Notes under the pieces: generated by a model
Seen by the model: only the letters and a program-made list of their open reading frames with translations
What the model was told of the DNA's origin: nothing
The model's database searches: none
Program-made: the position numbers and the translations under genes
NCBI RefSeq assembly: GCF_963678635.1
Contig: NC_087071.1
Coordinates: 19,159,613 to 19,223,612, forward strand
DNA from: Symsagittifera roscoffensis
Lineage: Eukaryota > Xenacoelomorpha > Acoela > Convolutidae
Direction: 5' to 3'
Length of the DNA: 64,000 nt
Shown: positions 9,446 through 20,529 of the stretch, in pieces
Position numbering within the stretch: position 1 is the stretch's first letter
Layout of the letters: each line of letters starts with the position of its first letter

Positions 9446-11064
9446 TTTCTGATCACCTGGTGTCCAGCCACTGAGATTATCGACTGTATCTTGCTTCCTT
9501 GCGGCACCATGCCGAACCTCTGACCGGATATCACTTTAAGTTTCATGCTCAAACTGCTTGGTGCTTTAGTTTCTTCGAACTCCGTTGCTTCGAAGGTGTT
9601 CAGTTGCTCCTGAAGTTTCTCATTCTCCAGTTCAAGTTTCACTTTTTGCTCGATCTCTTTCGTCACCAGTTCCTGCTGCACTCTATTTGGAGCATCCCTC
9701 GCGGCTGCCTTATAATCGATCTTGAAGTCATCAGCCGCAGTTGCTGGTCCCGGCTCACGTGTCTCCTCTGTTACCACTTGCATTTTCTTTGCCGCCAGCT
9801 CTTGAGGTTTATCCTTTCTGCGTGCCTCCGCTTCACTCAAAAGTCGAGCCTTGCTGGCTTTCACTCCTGACAAAGCTTCTTCATGTCTTGGATGCTTTAT
9901 GTCTGCCACTGCATCCCAGAATTGCGGACAATCTGATTTAAAATGACCTTCCAAGTTGCAGAAGAAACACCTCGGGCCGAATTTTGCAATTACTCCTCTG
10001 ATGAAATCCTCATGGTCCAATTGTGACGCATCTTCGTCCTCGAGGCTAAAGCCTATTGCTTTCATGCCTTGTTTGTAAGCTGGGCATGCTGACACATGAT
10101 GGTCCGTTGAACTGCAATTGGCACAAGATGGTCTCTTGTCCATATCATCCCTCGGTTTGTACCAATTGTTCCCTTGGTTTGCTGGTCCGTTGTTAAAATT
10201 GCCATAATTGTTCTTGTAGTATCCAGATCTCGAAGGAGGTTTCAACAAAAGATACTCTTTTGACTTGAGCCTCAACTCCTCCGGTGTTGGCGCATTGGTT
10301 GATTGTGGTGTGTAATGCGTTGCTAGCATCGTACGAAGTTCGTCATTCTTCACACCATCGATGAACTTTGAGTCTACGGCCAGGTTCATCCTTCGGTTTG
10401 ACTCATCCGGTTGGCTGCGTCTTCTCAGCATCTCCAAGTCATCGAGAAACTTGTCTATCGTTTCATCTTCTCGTTGCCTCCGTTTCTCGAAGCGCATCAT
10501 CGCTTGGTGCCCCTGCACCCCTGATCCGAAACGGTTTAACAAGATTTCGAAGATTTTCTCAGCTGTGTCACGCTGATTTTGCTTCTTGGCCATGACACAG
10601 TTCAGGGCTGTCCCTTCCAAGTTGCTGATGAGCGCACTGCATTCCTGTCTCTCCGACAAGTCCTCTTCCTCGAAATGCAGCTTCATTACCTCTATCCAGG
10701 TATCAATACAGCCATCAAATTCGTCTTTATAGCATCTTGTTTTCTTAAAGACTCTTCTGGACTTCTCACTGCGTTCATTGGTTCTGGATAACCTTGTAAG
10801 GAATGTCTCCAAAGACCTGTTTAGGGGTTCAAATGCTGTGGCCATTGCCGTAGCATCCCTTGAGTGTCCCGCCTGAGTGTCCTCACACCTCGTCAAAGGC
10901 TCTGTATGCTGTGCATCCCTGCAATCCGAATCGCCGTGAGTGTTTCCCGCTTGGCCCACATGACTCCTCCTCGGGCTTGCATGCCCCCTGTTACCGGAAT
11001 CACTTCTCCCAGTCGCTTGTGTGCCTTGCGTTGGTCGTTCGTTAGAGGTCTGTCTGTTCCCCGT
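9385..11064 (-). CDS. gag: Gag capsid/nucleocapsid part with two CCHC zinc knuckles
   Basis: Frame open from just after the TGA at 11065 to a stop at 9385; counted from a GTG at 10959 it is 524 residues, but no ATG marks a clear independent start. Residues about 60-230 match the retrotransposon Gag capsid pattern, with conserved Trp, Leu and Phe spacing. Two nucleic-acid-binding knuckles follow: CANCSSTDHHVSAC and CFFCNLEGHFKSDC, both C-x2-C-x4-H-x4-C. The C-terminal third has a Lys/Glu coiled coil. The last ~20 codons overlap the protease frame, which lies at -1, as expected for a Gag-Pro junction. Product: the structural polyprotein that packages element RNA. Confidence 0.88.
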   Translation of the reverse strand, partial: TGNRQTSNERPTQGTQATGRSDSGNRGHASPRRSHVGQAGNTHGDSDCRDAQHTEPLTRCEDTQAGHSRDATAMATAFEPLNRSLETFLTRLSRTNERSEKSRRVFKKTRCYKDEFDGCIDTWIEVMKLHFEEEDLSERQECSALISNLEGTALNCVMAKKQNQRDTAEKIFEILLNRFGSGVQGHQAMMRFEKRRQREDETIDKFLDDLEMLRRRSQPDESNRRMNLAVDSKFIDGVKNDELRTMLATHYTPQSTNAPTPEELRLKSKEYLLLKPPSRSGYYKNNYGNFNNGPANQGNNWYKPRDDMDKRPSCANCSSTDHHVSACPAYKQGMKAIGFSLEDEDASQLDHEDFIRGVIAKFGPRCFFCNLEGHFKSDCPQFWDAVADIKHPRHEEALSGVKASKARLLSEAEARRKDKPQELAAKKMQVVTEETREPGPATAADDFKIDYKAAARDAPNRVQQELVTKEIEQKVKLELENEKLQEQLNTFEATEFEETKAPSSLSMKLKVISGQRFGMVPQGSKIQSIISVAGHQVIRNLSEPSEFTLMHLDTCMQII

Positions 11065-12525
11065 TCAACTTGTTCTACTGTTCGGGCCCCATGCTCCATT
11101 ACCCCTTGTGGCATAGCCTGATGAACTGCCCCTGCCTCTAGTGGATCCATACGTCTTCTTCTTTTGATGTTCATTGAAGTTCACCCTCGGTTCCCTGCTG
11201 GGACCTCCCGAGTTCAGTTCTCCTTCTTTTGGTCCACTCTTGCTGCTTAGTAGCCCGTCCAACCTATCCATGATAGCCTGAGTTCGCCTCTCCAAAATCG
11301 CGTCTATCTTTGTGTCAAGAGTCCCAAGAGACTGCTCTTGCTGAATTCTTAACTTCTCCATGTCGTCTCTTAAGCGTAACTCTCGCTGTTCCGCCTCTCT
11401 TGTCATTCGCGACAAGTTCTTCGCCATATGCTCGTCCGTTCTTTCTTTCAAGCGTTTTTCGCTCCTGCCAACTTCTTGTCTATTGCGGTTTATTTCTTCC
11501 CGCAGACTTTCTCTTTCAATGTGAACTGCTCTTTCTAGTTCACTCATTCTTATGGACATCTGTTCATTTTGTTCTCCTAAACTGTCCACTATGTTGTTTA
11601 AGGCTTCCTCTAGTGCTGCCCCGTTATCCACGAGTGGCGTCACTAGTGGTGGTGTAACCCTGTCGGTCCCAGGTAGCTTCGTGCTGGTCGAGATCCGGGC
11701 CTTGACTCTCTGCCTCGACGTCTTTTCATTATCCACCTCAGGATTCGCCAATGCGTTGCCTAGCCCTCTGTTTCTACTCTCTCCAGTTTGCGGCTCTGCA
11801 TTTGTCATAATCGCGAAGCCTCTCGACTGGCCCGGTGTGTTTGCCTCTTTGCTTATCGTTGTCACCACACCAAATTTGTCCATGGTTCCAGTCTCTCTTC
11901 CGACGTATGCCTCATTCTCCTGGGTCGAACTATTGAGGCTGACTTGAGACCCAAAGTCCCCTTGCTCTTCTTCGTCCTCTTCCTCCTGGGATTCACCTTC
12001 ATTTCCTGCGCCTCCGCCCATGGTGAATGGGAAGATGTTTCCTAAGGTGTTCCTCATTCTTTCTGAGAACGATGATGACGTTGTTTGTTTCTCAGTTCCG
12101 CCTGCCATCATAGTGTTGTCTGTTGGAGATCTTCTAGTTGCCGCTATTTCAGTTGAGATGTCGGACAGTTCCGACATCTCCTCTCGATCCAATGTCCCGG
12201 TGGAAGTGGCAAAATCTTGGCCCTGTTCTACCGGAGTAGATTCACTCGCCAGCCTTCTGCCTCTCCCTTCCAGTCCATGTACTTCCTGGTTGTCGTTCAT
12301 GGCATGGTCCGTATTGACCTCCACTTCTAACAGTTCTTTTCGCTCTTCTGAGGTCTTCTGACTCCTTGTTTCAACCATTCTGCCTGAAACCGTCTCCCCT
12401 TTGTCGGTCCGAGATCGTTTGATCCAATCCACAAAAGGATCGGTCATCGTTTTTCTTTGCTTTTCAGGTATGAATTTCCTAGAGCTATTACCTCGTTTCG
12501 GTATCCTTGACTTGTCTAGACTCAT
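11065..12525 (-). CDS. gag: Gag N-terminal part / ORF1, coiled-coil protein (486 aa), Gypsy-type element
   Basis: First frame of the retroelement, starting at an ATG at 12525. Residues about 1-290 are charged, Ser/Thr-rich and low-complexity, with an acidic run near residue 185. Residues about 300-430 are a strong Glu/Arg-rich coiled coil, consistent with a self-assembling Gag segment. The C-terminus is Gly/Arg/Ser-rich. The frame ends at a TGA (11065-11067), but the same frame is open immediately afterwards and runs into the capsid/zinc-knuckle ORF with no shift. So either this was one long Gag now split by a nonsense change, or the stop is read through. Function is inferred from position and composition; I see no recognised enzymatic motif. 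Confidence 0.75.
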   Translation of the reverse strand: MSLDKSRIPKRGNSSRKFIPEKQRKTMTDPFVDWIKRSRTDKGETVSGRMVETRSQKTSEERKELLEVEVNTDHAMNDNQEVHGLEGRGRRLASESTPVEQGQDFATSTGTLDREEMSELSDISTEIAATRRSPTDNTMMAGGTEKQTTSSSFSERMRNTLGNIFPFTMGGGAGNEGESQEEEDEEEQGDFGSQVSLNSSTQENEAYVGRETGTMDKFGVVTTISKEANTPGQSRGFAIMTNAEPQTGESRNRGLGNALANPEVDNEKTSRQRVKARISTSTKLPGTDRVTPPLVTPLVDNGAALEEALNNIVDSLGEQNEQMSIRMSELERAVHIERESLREEINRNRQEVGRSEKRLKERTDEHMAKNLSRMTREAEQRELRLRDDMEKLRIQQEQSLGTLDTKIDAILERRTQAIMDRLDGLLSSKSGPKEGELNSGGPSREPRVNFNEHQKKKTYGSTRGRGSSSGYATRGNGAWGPNSRTS

Positions 12526-13290
12526 TCTCTATTTGTCACTTTATAATGCCTATGCACGTAATTTGATTGCTAGTGACCTTATAGTTTTGTTACCAATAAT
12601 AATGACACAACACAATAAATTTCACAAGATTCTATTAAATAGTGACCACGAATCCCTGTATGTTATCAGAGTACAGTTTGTATAAAATTTGTTCACATTA
12701 ACCGATTATCGGTCGTAAGATTTGAAAACTAGCACAATATGATGTTATCAGTCAATTTAAAAGATAGTGTACTCACTACCCAGTCAAGCACAGTTTACGT
12801 TGATTTAAAATCAAAAACAAAAAAATATATAATGACAGAATATTAATGCCTCTATGAAAAAAAAAACGTATGTGTAGTGTACTTTTAGTCTGTCACAGTA
12901 CAATAGTCGAACTTGTCTTTTAAAGAAAAAGCTTTCCCTGCTCGGTGCTGCACCAAACAGACAAAACTTTGAAGGCAGTAATTTTCTCAAGTGGGCGTCT
13001 ATTGCACCCACCGAGTACTGTGTTACCTATCTGCCTTCGGGCTGCCCGAGCTAGACCTACTAAAATCCTCAGGGCAGTCACTTTTCACAAAAACGTATTA
13101 AGTTACAATCCACACCAATGAATCACGCTCTTTTTAGTTTAGGCTTAGTGTCGCGAATATCCGAGTTCGTACCTGTTTTGTTTTGGTCTGGTTCTTATTG
13201 AAAGGCAAGTTACCAGTGCAGTCACTGATTCCTAGCCTGTCTGCTAATAACCTAATACCTCTCACTTTAGTCTTTCTTTCCTCTACCTAA
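12526..13290. other. Probable 5' leader / LTR region of the retrotransposon, non-coding
   Basis: No supported gene. By position upstream of gag this must contain the leader and perhaps part of the 5' LTR. I could not identify a primer-binding site or LTR ends; the partner LTR lies outside the window. Confidence 0.4.
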
Positions 13291-13299
13291 GTCCTTTAA

Positions 13300-14950
13300 T
13301 AAAATAATACCCCTCCGGATTGGCACAAATAGGACCCTTCCGGACTAACAAAATCTAGACACCTCCGGATTGGGACCCCTCTGAGTTAGTTAATATAAGA
13401 CCCCTCTGGATTTGGACCCCTCCGAATTAGCAACTATAAGACCCCTCCGGATTCGGACCCCTCCTAATTTGAAAAAAAAAATTTTGACCCCTCCGGATTG
13501 GGAGCCCTCCGGTTTTGTAAAAGTAGCTTTTCGGAGATTTCCTTCTTTCAACCTATACCACTCCGGATACGTTCTCCTATGCAATTTTGCTTTTTCAATT
13601 AACTAGGAAGGGTATGTACTACTTTCCTAGACCCTTCCGGATTGAAGTTAAGCCTCTTATTTGACAATTCACACTAACGGTGAAGGGTCTTATTGCTCGC
13701 CTAACTTCGGCTCGATTAAGGTTTTCCTGTGCCTTTAGCCTTCCCTTTTCGTCTAGAACGGCCTAAAGTTACTTTATTCAACCCCTCTTACCTTTTGGTA
13801 GGGGTATAATGGCTTTTCTAAAAGAAATTTATAATACGTGAAGGGGCTACCCTCCCAAATTGGTGAATTTGCTAAAAACAACCTCAAAAATTTTCACGCT
13901 TACTTTTCCGAAAAACTTTTGTCCCTATCAGTAAGCTCGGCTAATTTCTGATCTATTGGTACCAAGATCAACTCGATATGCCCAGTAGTTCCAAAGTTAT
14001 TAACCAAAACGTCTTTTTTCTAAAGTCAAGAAATTTCTCTCTTATAGGTTCCGCCTAACTTTTTCCGCAAATCTGGTCCTTTCGACCTAAAAATTATTGA
14101 TCCGAGCTCAGAAGGCCTGTACTCTTCTAGTTCAATGCAAAAGACCCGATCTAAAACGCTTTAGTTGAAAAAATTTGCAAAAAAAACTATGCTACCTTTA
14201 CCCCTCCGGATTGATGAATCCACCAAATCAAACACGTTAAGTTCGATTTCTCTGCAACCCGGAAAGCTTTCGGGTAGCGGGTTTTAAAACTTGTAGATTC
14301 ACTTATGGGCGTTGTCCGAACAACTATCTTTACTGTTATAACTCAAAAATTTCAAAAATTTTTCTGAATTTTTAGTGTTTCGGTTTCTCAAAAATCACGA
14401 AAATTCGGTTTTTGGTTCCAAAATAGTTCCAACCACTTCCGAACTAAACTTAACCGGTTCTATCTATTATGGTAGAGCAGTTACGATGTAACACACTACT
14501 TTAGCGCTTTTTTCCGTTTCAAAAAATATCGATATCTCAAAAATCGCGACTTGTGGGTGGATCAAAATATCGCTACTTTGACCCTAAAAACCGGTCTGCT
14601 TTCTGTGTTTTTCACTGAAAAACGGTATAAGAGTATTAATATAGGCTATATTAGTAATAATATTAGTTATACTATACCCCTCCGGGTTTGTTTAATATCC
14701 GAATTAAGGTGCTTAACTCGGATATTCGCAGTTCGGTGAAGGGTCACTACAGTGCAGCACTGTCGAGCCCCCCACAGATTACTATCTTACTTTTTGTACC
14801 AAAAGGGATACAAAACTTGTTAACGATACCCAACAGTCGATTGTTGTTGTCGTTGAGCGCCTTCTTGTTGCTCCTTGTACTGCTTGCCGGATCAGTCTTC
14901 TCCCAAGACCCTTCCGAATTGAGCGCAAATCAGCTGACCCTTCCGGATTG
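13300..14950. repeat. Dispersed short motif array CCCCTCCGGATT
   Basis: A 12 to 14-base motif, CCCCTCCGGATT(T/G)GG with one or two changes, recurs about ten times between 13,308 and 13,645, often separated by 20-30 bases. It recurs again near 14,203, 14,676, 14,908 and 14,938. Reverse-orientation versions (AATCCGGAAGG) appear near 15,347 and 15,980. The rest is AT-rich with no supported ORF. This may be the repeated regulatory portion of an LTR or leader, or an independent satellite-like region. Confidence 0.6.
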
Positions 14951-16380
14951 AGCGCAATTTATCATTAACGTGCTTAAATGCTCAAATAACCCTACAGTAC
15001 AAGCCTCACAAACTGGCTACCAAATTGATCGTAACAATCCTGACTGATATAAATGCCTGTAATAACAATATATCTATCAACAACAACGGGGGGGTCGGAT
15101 CACATCTTGTCTGGGGGGATGATTTCTACTGATTTTTTACTTTTTTTTTTACTGTTTTTGGTTTTTTCGGTTATTTTTTATGTTTTTTGTTTTTCTTGGG
15201 TACTATACTACTTTTTGTTTGGTTTTATATATATCTTCAAGTGTTTTTGGTCACAAACCTCTCAGGGAACGAGGGAATGGCCGATCCCCCCACCCTTCCT
15301 GATTCGTGAATTTTCGGTCTTAACTAAGTTAAAAAGCTATTCACGGTAATCCGGAAGGCTTCCGCGTTCCGAACTACCCTTCCGCCCCAGCGGTTTAGGC
15401 CTATTAAGGGCGTTAATGTGAGCATCCGCTCGGCGCGGAGTATTCGTTAACGGTTCTGCCGGTCATGATGTTAAAAAAGAATAACACCCAGGAGCGCCAT
15501 AAAAACATGTATGTAACATTCGCCCGGAAGATACATATCGACGGAAAATAAAACTAAGTCCTAAGACGACTGGCTAACGTCTAAACAGAGCTTTATATGC
15601 TTTTCACCGTCTCTACCAAGCCAGTACTTTCGGTGGTCTTTTCTAACATCGGGTCGACAAAAACGTTACTGCTTTCGGCTTCGGTCAAAACACTCAAATT
15701 AACTTAAATACATGCAGAAATAGTGAGCTCATGGCTGGGTCTCAGTATCCCCAGACCACGAGGTCACTCCTAAAAACAGGGTTACTACTATTTACTATAT
15801 TACTATTGTTTTTGTTCAGTAGATAAAAATCATCATCTCCATCGAAGATGAATCAACCCTTTCCCCCAACTCCTAGCTTCTCATCCTTATCAAAATGAAT
15901 CCAGTTGTTAATTAAATTCAATTCAGGACATGACAAGAAGCTAAAAGTTTATATAACAGTTAATCTTGATTCCTCCGTAATCCGGAAGGCTGTCTTCCAC
16001 CCTTCACCGTTGTCTGCAACGGCCTTGCAACTATTGTAGCGACACAATAGTTGCAACTCGGAACGTTCTCTGTCAGCTCCGTGATTTGTTGTCGTTTTTT
16101 ATCACATCACAATTTCCGCACTTCTCGCAATCGCAGCTAATGTTGTTCTGTTTCCTTTTAGCTTTTTTGCCAAAATGGCCGTTTCTGACGTTTCTCAGAA
16201 ATGTTACGTCATCACTTCGAAAATTTATAATTTTAAAATACGGGAATATCCTGACCTTCACCGTTCTGTTAATCATCCGAATAACGTCGTTAATCCTTCA
16301 AAATCATTAACTCGGAAGGTTCACTGCTAAAATTTCGAAATCTGCAGAGATTGCATTTTGGCACATTCTGGTCGAATGTC
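14951..16380. other. Non-coding region with homopolymer-rich stretch
   Basis: No supported gene. A T-rich tract at 15,120-15,245 and two reversed TCCGGA motif copies are the only structure seen. Confidence 0.5.
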
Positions 16381-16638
16381 ACATTTTCCACTTATTTATC
16401 ACTGATAATCTCGATATTTAACTAATGATCTCTTTATATAACTAATGATCCCTGTGGAATCAAATGATCTCTGAAAAAACTTGATTGTCCCTATGTATAA
16501 TTAATGATCCTTGTGTTAAACTAAAAATCACTGTGCTAACTTAATTAACCCCATAAAAAATTAATTAAAAATTTTTCATCAATCAAAAGCAATGCACTTT
16601 AAATTGAGAACTTGATAAGATCTTCAATGCTTTTTCAA
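16381..16638 (+). repeat. 258-bp direct repeat, left copy
   Basis: Runs from ACATTTTCCACTTATTTATC to GCTTTTTCAA and is nearly identical to 17,932-18,189. Both copies are 258 bp long by my count and flank the minisatellite. It contains several TAATGATC-type words, the reverse complement of the core of the minisatellite unit. Confidence 0.9.
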
Positions 16639-16639
16639 A

Positions 16640-17745
16640 TTTTTTACATAGGGATCATTATGTATAAATATTTTACATAGGGATCATTAGCTATAACAAT
16701 TATACATAGGGATCATTAGGTATAAATTTTTTACATAGGGATCATTAGGTATAAAAATTTTACATAGGGATCATTAGGTATAAATATTTTACATAGGGAT
16801 CATTAGCTATAACAATTATACATAGGGATCATTAGGTATAAATTTTTTACATAGGGATCATTAGGTATAAAAATTTTACATAGGGATCATTAGGTATAAT
16901 TATTTTACATAGGGATCAGTAGGTATAAATATTTTACATAGGGATCAGTAGGTATGAATATTTACATAGGGATCATTAGCTATAAAAATTATACATAGGG
17001 ATCATTAGGTATAAATTTTTTACATAGGGATCATTAGGTATAAATTTTTTACATAGGGATCATTAGGTATAAATTTTTTACATAGGGATCATTAGGTATA
17101 AAAATTTTACATAGGGATCATTAGGTATAATTTTTTTACATAGGGATCATTAGGTATAAATATTTTACATAGGGATCATTAGGTATAAATATTTTACATA
17201 GGGATCATTAGGTATAAATATTTTACATAGGGATCATTAGGTATTAATATTTTACATAGGGATCATTAGGTATAAAAATTTACATAGGGATCATTAGCTA
17301 TGAAAAATTATACATAGGGATCATTAGGTATAAAATTTTTGCATAGGGATCATTAGGTATAAAATTTTTACATAGGGATCATTAGGTATAAATATTTTAC
17401 ATAGGGATCATTAGGTATAAATATTTTACATGGGGATCATTAGGTATAAATTTTTACATAGGGATCATTAGCTATGAAAAATTATTTATAGGGATCATTG
17501 GTTTTACTTAGGGAACAATATATATAGGGATCAACAGTAAAACATGGATTGAAAAAAAAATTGAAAAAAATATATGAAAAAAAAATTTGAAAAAAAAACT
17601 TGAATTTTTTTTTTGAAATTTTTTATGGAAAACTTTTTGTTGGATTTTTTTCATAGGGATCATTAGCTATGAAAATTTTACATAGGGATCATTAGGTATA
17701 AATATGTTACATAGGGATCATTAGGTATAATCTATACCCAATGAT
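16640..17745 (+). repeat. Minisatellite, ~29-bp unit (ACATAGGGATCATTAGGTAT + AT-rich spacer)
   Basis: About thirty head-to-tail copies of a ~29-base unit with core ACATAGGGATCATTAGGTAT and a variable 8 to 10-base A/T spacer. Variants such as ATTAGCTAT recur every few units, showing higher-order structure (two near-identical blocks in 16,660-16,880). The array is interrupted at about 17,490-17,650 by a poly-A/poly-T rich segment and then resumes. Non-coding. Confidence 0.95.
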
Positions 17746-17759
17746 CCCTGTAGGGATCA

Positions 17760-17782
17760 CCCCCCCCCCCCCCCCCCCCCCC
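17760..17782 (+). repeat. Poly-C tract (23 nt)
   Basis: Uninterrupted run of C immediately after the end of the minisatellite (AGGGATCA then C). It may mark a replication or assembly problem and could form an i-motif/G-quadruplex on opposite strands. Confidence 0.95.
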
Positions 17783-17931
17783 GATCCCAGTGTCGTATAT
17801 CTATACTACTGATGCTAATGATCACCATGATTTTATGATTAAAATTTCTCCTCATTTTTTACACGACAACCAATAGTCCCTCTGTAATAGGTGGTAATCG
17901 GCAATGGCCCCTATGTAGAATTTTTCCGGAA

Positions 17932-18189
17932 ACATTTTCCACTTATTTATCACTGATAATCTCGATATTTAACTAATGATCTCTTTATATAACTAATGAT
18001 CTCTGTGGAAGCTAATGATCTCTGAAAAAACTTGATTGTCCCTATGTATAAATAATGATCCTTATGTAAAACTAAAAATCACTGTGCTAACTTAATTAAC
18101 CCCATAAAAAATTAATTAAAAATTTTTCATCAATCAAAAGCAATGCACTTTAAATTGAGAACTTGATAAGATCTTCAATGCTTTTTCAA
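17932..18189 (+). repeat. 258-bp direct repeat, right copy
   Basis: Near-identical partner of 16,381-16,638, with about ten single-base differences seen by eye. Outside these coordinates the flanks differ, so the repeat edges are sharp. No target-site duplication is obvious. Confidence 0.9.
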
Positions 18190-18329
18190 CTGAGATCACA
18201 AGAATTGCGCGATTATGCTAGAACCAAAACCAAAGCGAGATGTTACAAAGACTTTGAGTGACTGTGATCAAAGTGATATAGAAAACTTGACTGCCCATTG
18301 AAATTAAACGTGTTATGATAACGAACAGC

Positions 18330-19225
18330 TACGGAAATGGTACAAATAGTATATGATACGGAAGTGATACAGTTACTAAACTTTATGCGGGCAAAATTTT
18401 AGTGTTATAATTACCACGGCCTGATATGTTTCGCAATTCAGACCCCGGATTACACTAGCCTCTTTTCGATACATCCCGGTCAGAGAACCACAAAAATAAC
18501 CACAAAAAACTTAGTTCCTAACAAAGTTTTCTACTATTTAGCGAGATATTTGAGCATCAGGTCGAATTTTCAATTGGATTCATCGATTTGTTATACAAAA
18601 GCTTAAGTTTACTCCAATTATATCAACAAAAATATCTTCAACAATGTGATTTTTTCTCCGACTTTCATTTACCCAATGAAGCCATGATGATACCGAGAGC
18701 AGTTACAAGTTCTTCGAATTTAGATTGACTCCGTCCTCTGTCGAGATGATGAATCTTAGCTAAGTCTCGAAATTTCTATTCAAAATGAGCAATATCTTTT
18801 GAGCCTTGCGGAATGCTCAATTCATCCTAGACATTTTTCAAGGACGTATTCGACGGTACGTCTAAACACCTGTCCACAACTCGTCTGGACAGATCGCCTA
18901 TGCTTTGGAAAAATTGCCTGGTGACAACTGAACTCATGAAAGGCTAAAGTACAAGTTCAGACTGTTGAGACCTTTTTTAAAAATAGTTTCAGGCAGATCT
19001 GTTGGAAAGTTTTGGGCCATTCAGTATATTACTTGTTTTTTTTTCAAAAAATAAGTGACTTTTTTGATACTAGTAGCAAAGTAAAAAATATCAACTTTTC
19101 TAGCAGTATTCAAATTTGAATGATTCTCAGCGATGCTTTCGCTTAAAGTGATGAGAAAAAATTGCGTATTTAACTCCATATTTAACAAAATGCCACTTTT
19201 CAAACCCCCGTAACTTTGTGAAACC
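18330..19225 (-). pseudogene. Degraded copy of the J-domain repeat
   Basis: Aligns by eye along its length with 20,530-21,500 in the same orientation. The J-domain coding part (18,650-18,930, minus strand) is broken by small indels. The codon for Pro in the HPD loop is changed so the signature reads HLD. About 100 bp corresponding to the N-terminal coding part of the intact copy are missing near 18,918. Clearly the older or less constrained copy. Confidence 0.75.
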
Positions 19226-19264
19226 CCGGTTTACTTCAATTAAAATAGCGCTGTGATATCTTTC

Positions 19265-19612
19265 GAAACAGATTGAGTAGCAAGTGTTTATCTAACGTCT
19301 TCAAAGAGTAATTTTACCCAACTTCGTCTTAGGATTCCTCCTTTGGCATAATAACAGCAACTTCATGATTTCTGAACATTGGGTGCAGTTCATGGTGACG
19401 CATGGGGCAAGAAGGCTTTTGTCTATTTTTGTGCATGTTTTCCCTCATTCTATTTTTTCTATCCAGTGGAAATAATATCAGGGCAGAGAGTGGACCACTT
19501 GATCAAAATGCTTTGACATCGTATCCACCTTTGATTTCAACCACTCTCTTTGTTCTCTTCGCCTATCATCATTAGTGTTAGGTCCATCGCACTGTCGCAT
19601 TCTCATAGTATC
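19265..19612 (+). repeat. Large inverted repeat, left arm
   Basis: Reverse-complement match to about 24,400-24,745, seen from TTGAGTAGCAAGT through the GCATAATAACAGCAACTTCATG core to GTCGCAT near 19,605. Weaker similarity continues past 19,680 to about 19,780, pairing with 22,290-22,520. Confidence 0.8.
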
Positions 19613-20529
19613 TTTCTCCTTAAAGACAAAATTCAAGTGTTGCACACTGATGATGGGTGAGTTTGCAATTAAGTTCTTTCGTCTATTCAAATGATTCAGG
19701 GAATTTATCTTTTTTTCCCTTTGATTTGCTGTTCTTTTGTTGGTGGCAGAGGGAATCGTTGCTAATTTAGGCTGTTTTGTCGTCTTCTTGGTAAATGCTC
19801 ATCTGACTTAATCAGGGAAAGTAACTACGTCCTGCTACCTGAAAGTTTTCCTATATTGCTTTTTTTTTCGAATAGGACGTGAACCAACCGTTAAAAAGGT
19901 TTGTTTTCAGCGACTGGTCATTCTCTCATTGATCATCTGTATTTTTCTTTAAGAGACGAAGGCCATAATAACAACCTCTAAAAAGTAACAAAAGGTTAAA
20001 AAAGCACAGACACATATTGCAAACTAGTTATTTTTCGAATAATGATCGGAAACGTTTGAACACATCTGTTTTAGATACAAATAAACGTCAAGGTACCAGA
20101 AACTTATTTAATTCTCAAAAGCCGAAGTAAATCGCTTCGATTTTAAGAGTACCCAATTGTTTTCTTCAATTCGTTTTTTCTACTACGCCTGTGTTAATAT
20201 GTTTGATTAGAAAGGATCCAGTTGATTTCCCTTGATCAGCGAGATTGACTCAAAAACTGCATTTCTAAATTTTGACTATTTGTATCAGCACTTTTGCTTA
20301 GATTTTGACTCGATTGTTGGTTCATGCTGGTGACTGTTGAGATTGAAAGTGAAATTACTTAGGATAATTTCTTAGCGCAAACCAGTCACTGAAAACTCCT
20401 GGGGAACAACAGAAGTTCCATTTTCAGGGTTTTCTAGCAGCTATTCGATTTGAAAAATATATATATATCTATCAGAATGCAAAAAGACGGGCATTTGAAA
20501 AGATGTGAAAACCATACAATAAGGAAATG
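19613..20529. other. Non-coding, no supported gene
   Basis: AT-rich. Apart from weak inverted similarity of its first part to 22,290-22,520 I see nothing in it. Confidence 0.5.

Larger units (their letters stand above)
1..12525 (-). mobile_element. Ty3/Gypsy-type LTR retrotransposon with extra modules, decayed, left end outside window
   Basis: Consecutive minus-strand frames encode Gag (two CCHC knuckles), retropepsin, reverse transcriptase, RNase H and integrase in Ty3/Gypsy order (RNase H before integrase). A macro-like domain and a third ORF with an SGNH-type hydrolase follow. Breaks seen: in-frame TGA at 11065, 9038 and 8957; a frameshift at a C5 run near 7911; TAG at 4608; two indels between about 4500 and 4390; TAG at 3962; TAA at 3770; an 8-bp duplication at 2395-2410; frameshifts near 1715 and 1495; TAG at 897. 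The 5' LTR should lie right of 12,525 and the 3' LTR left of position 1; neither could be delimited. Base composition is clearly more GC-rich than the rest of the window, suggesting a fairly recent arrival. Confidence 0.93.

Noticed and set aside
4608-12525. UGA/UAG recoding across the whole retroelement
   Set aside because: The element also has several frameshifts and stops in active sites, and all three stop codons occur. Decay explains this better, although the Gag TGA is kept as a finding.
16640-17745. CRISPR array
   Set aside because: Units are contiguous with no unique spacers of constant length, the context is eukaryotic and there are no cas genes.
16381-18189. LTR retrotransposon with 258-bp LTRs
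   Set aside because: The direct repeats enclose only a minisatellite; there is no primer-binding site, polypurine tract, TG...CA ends or coding sequence.
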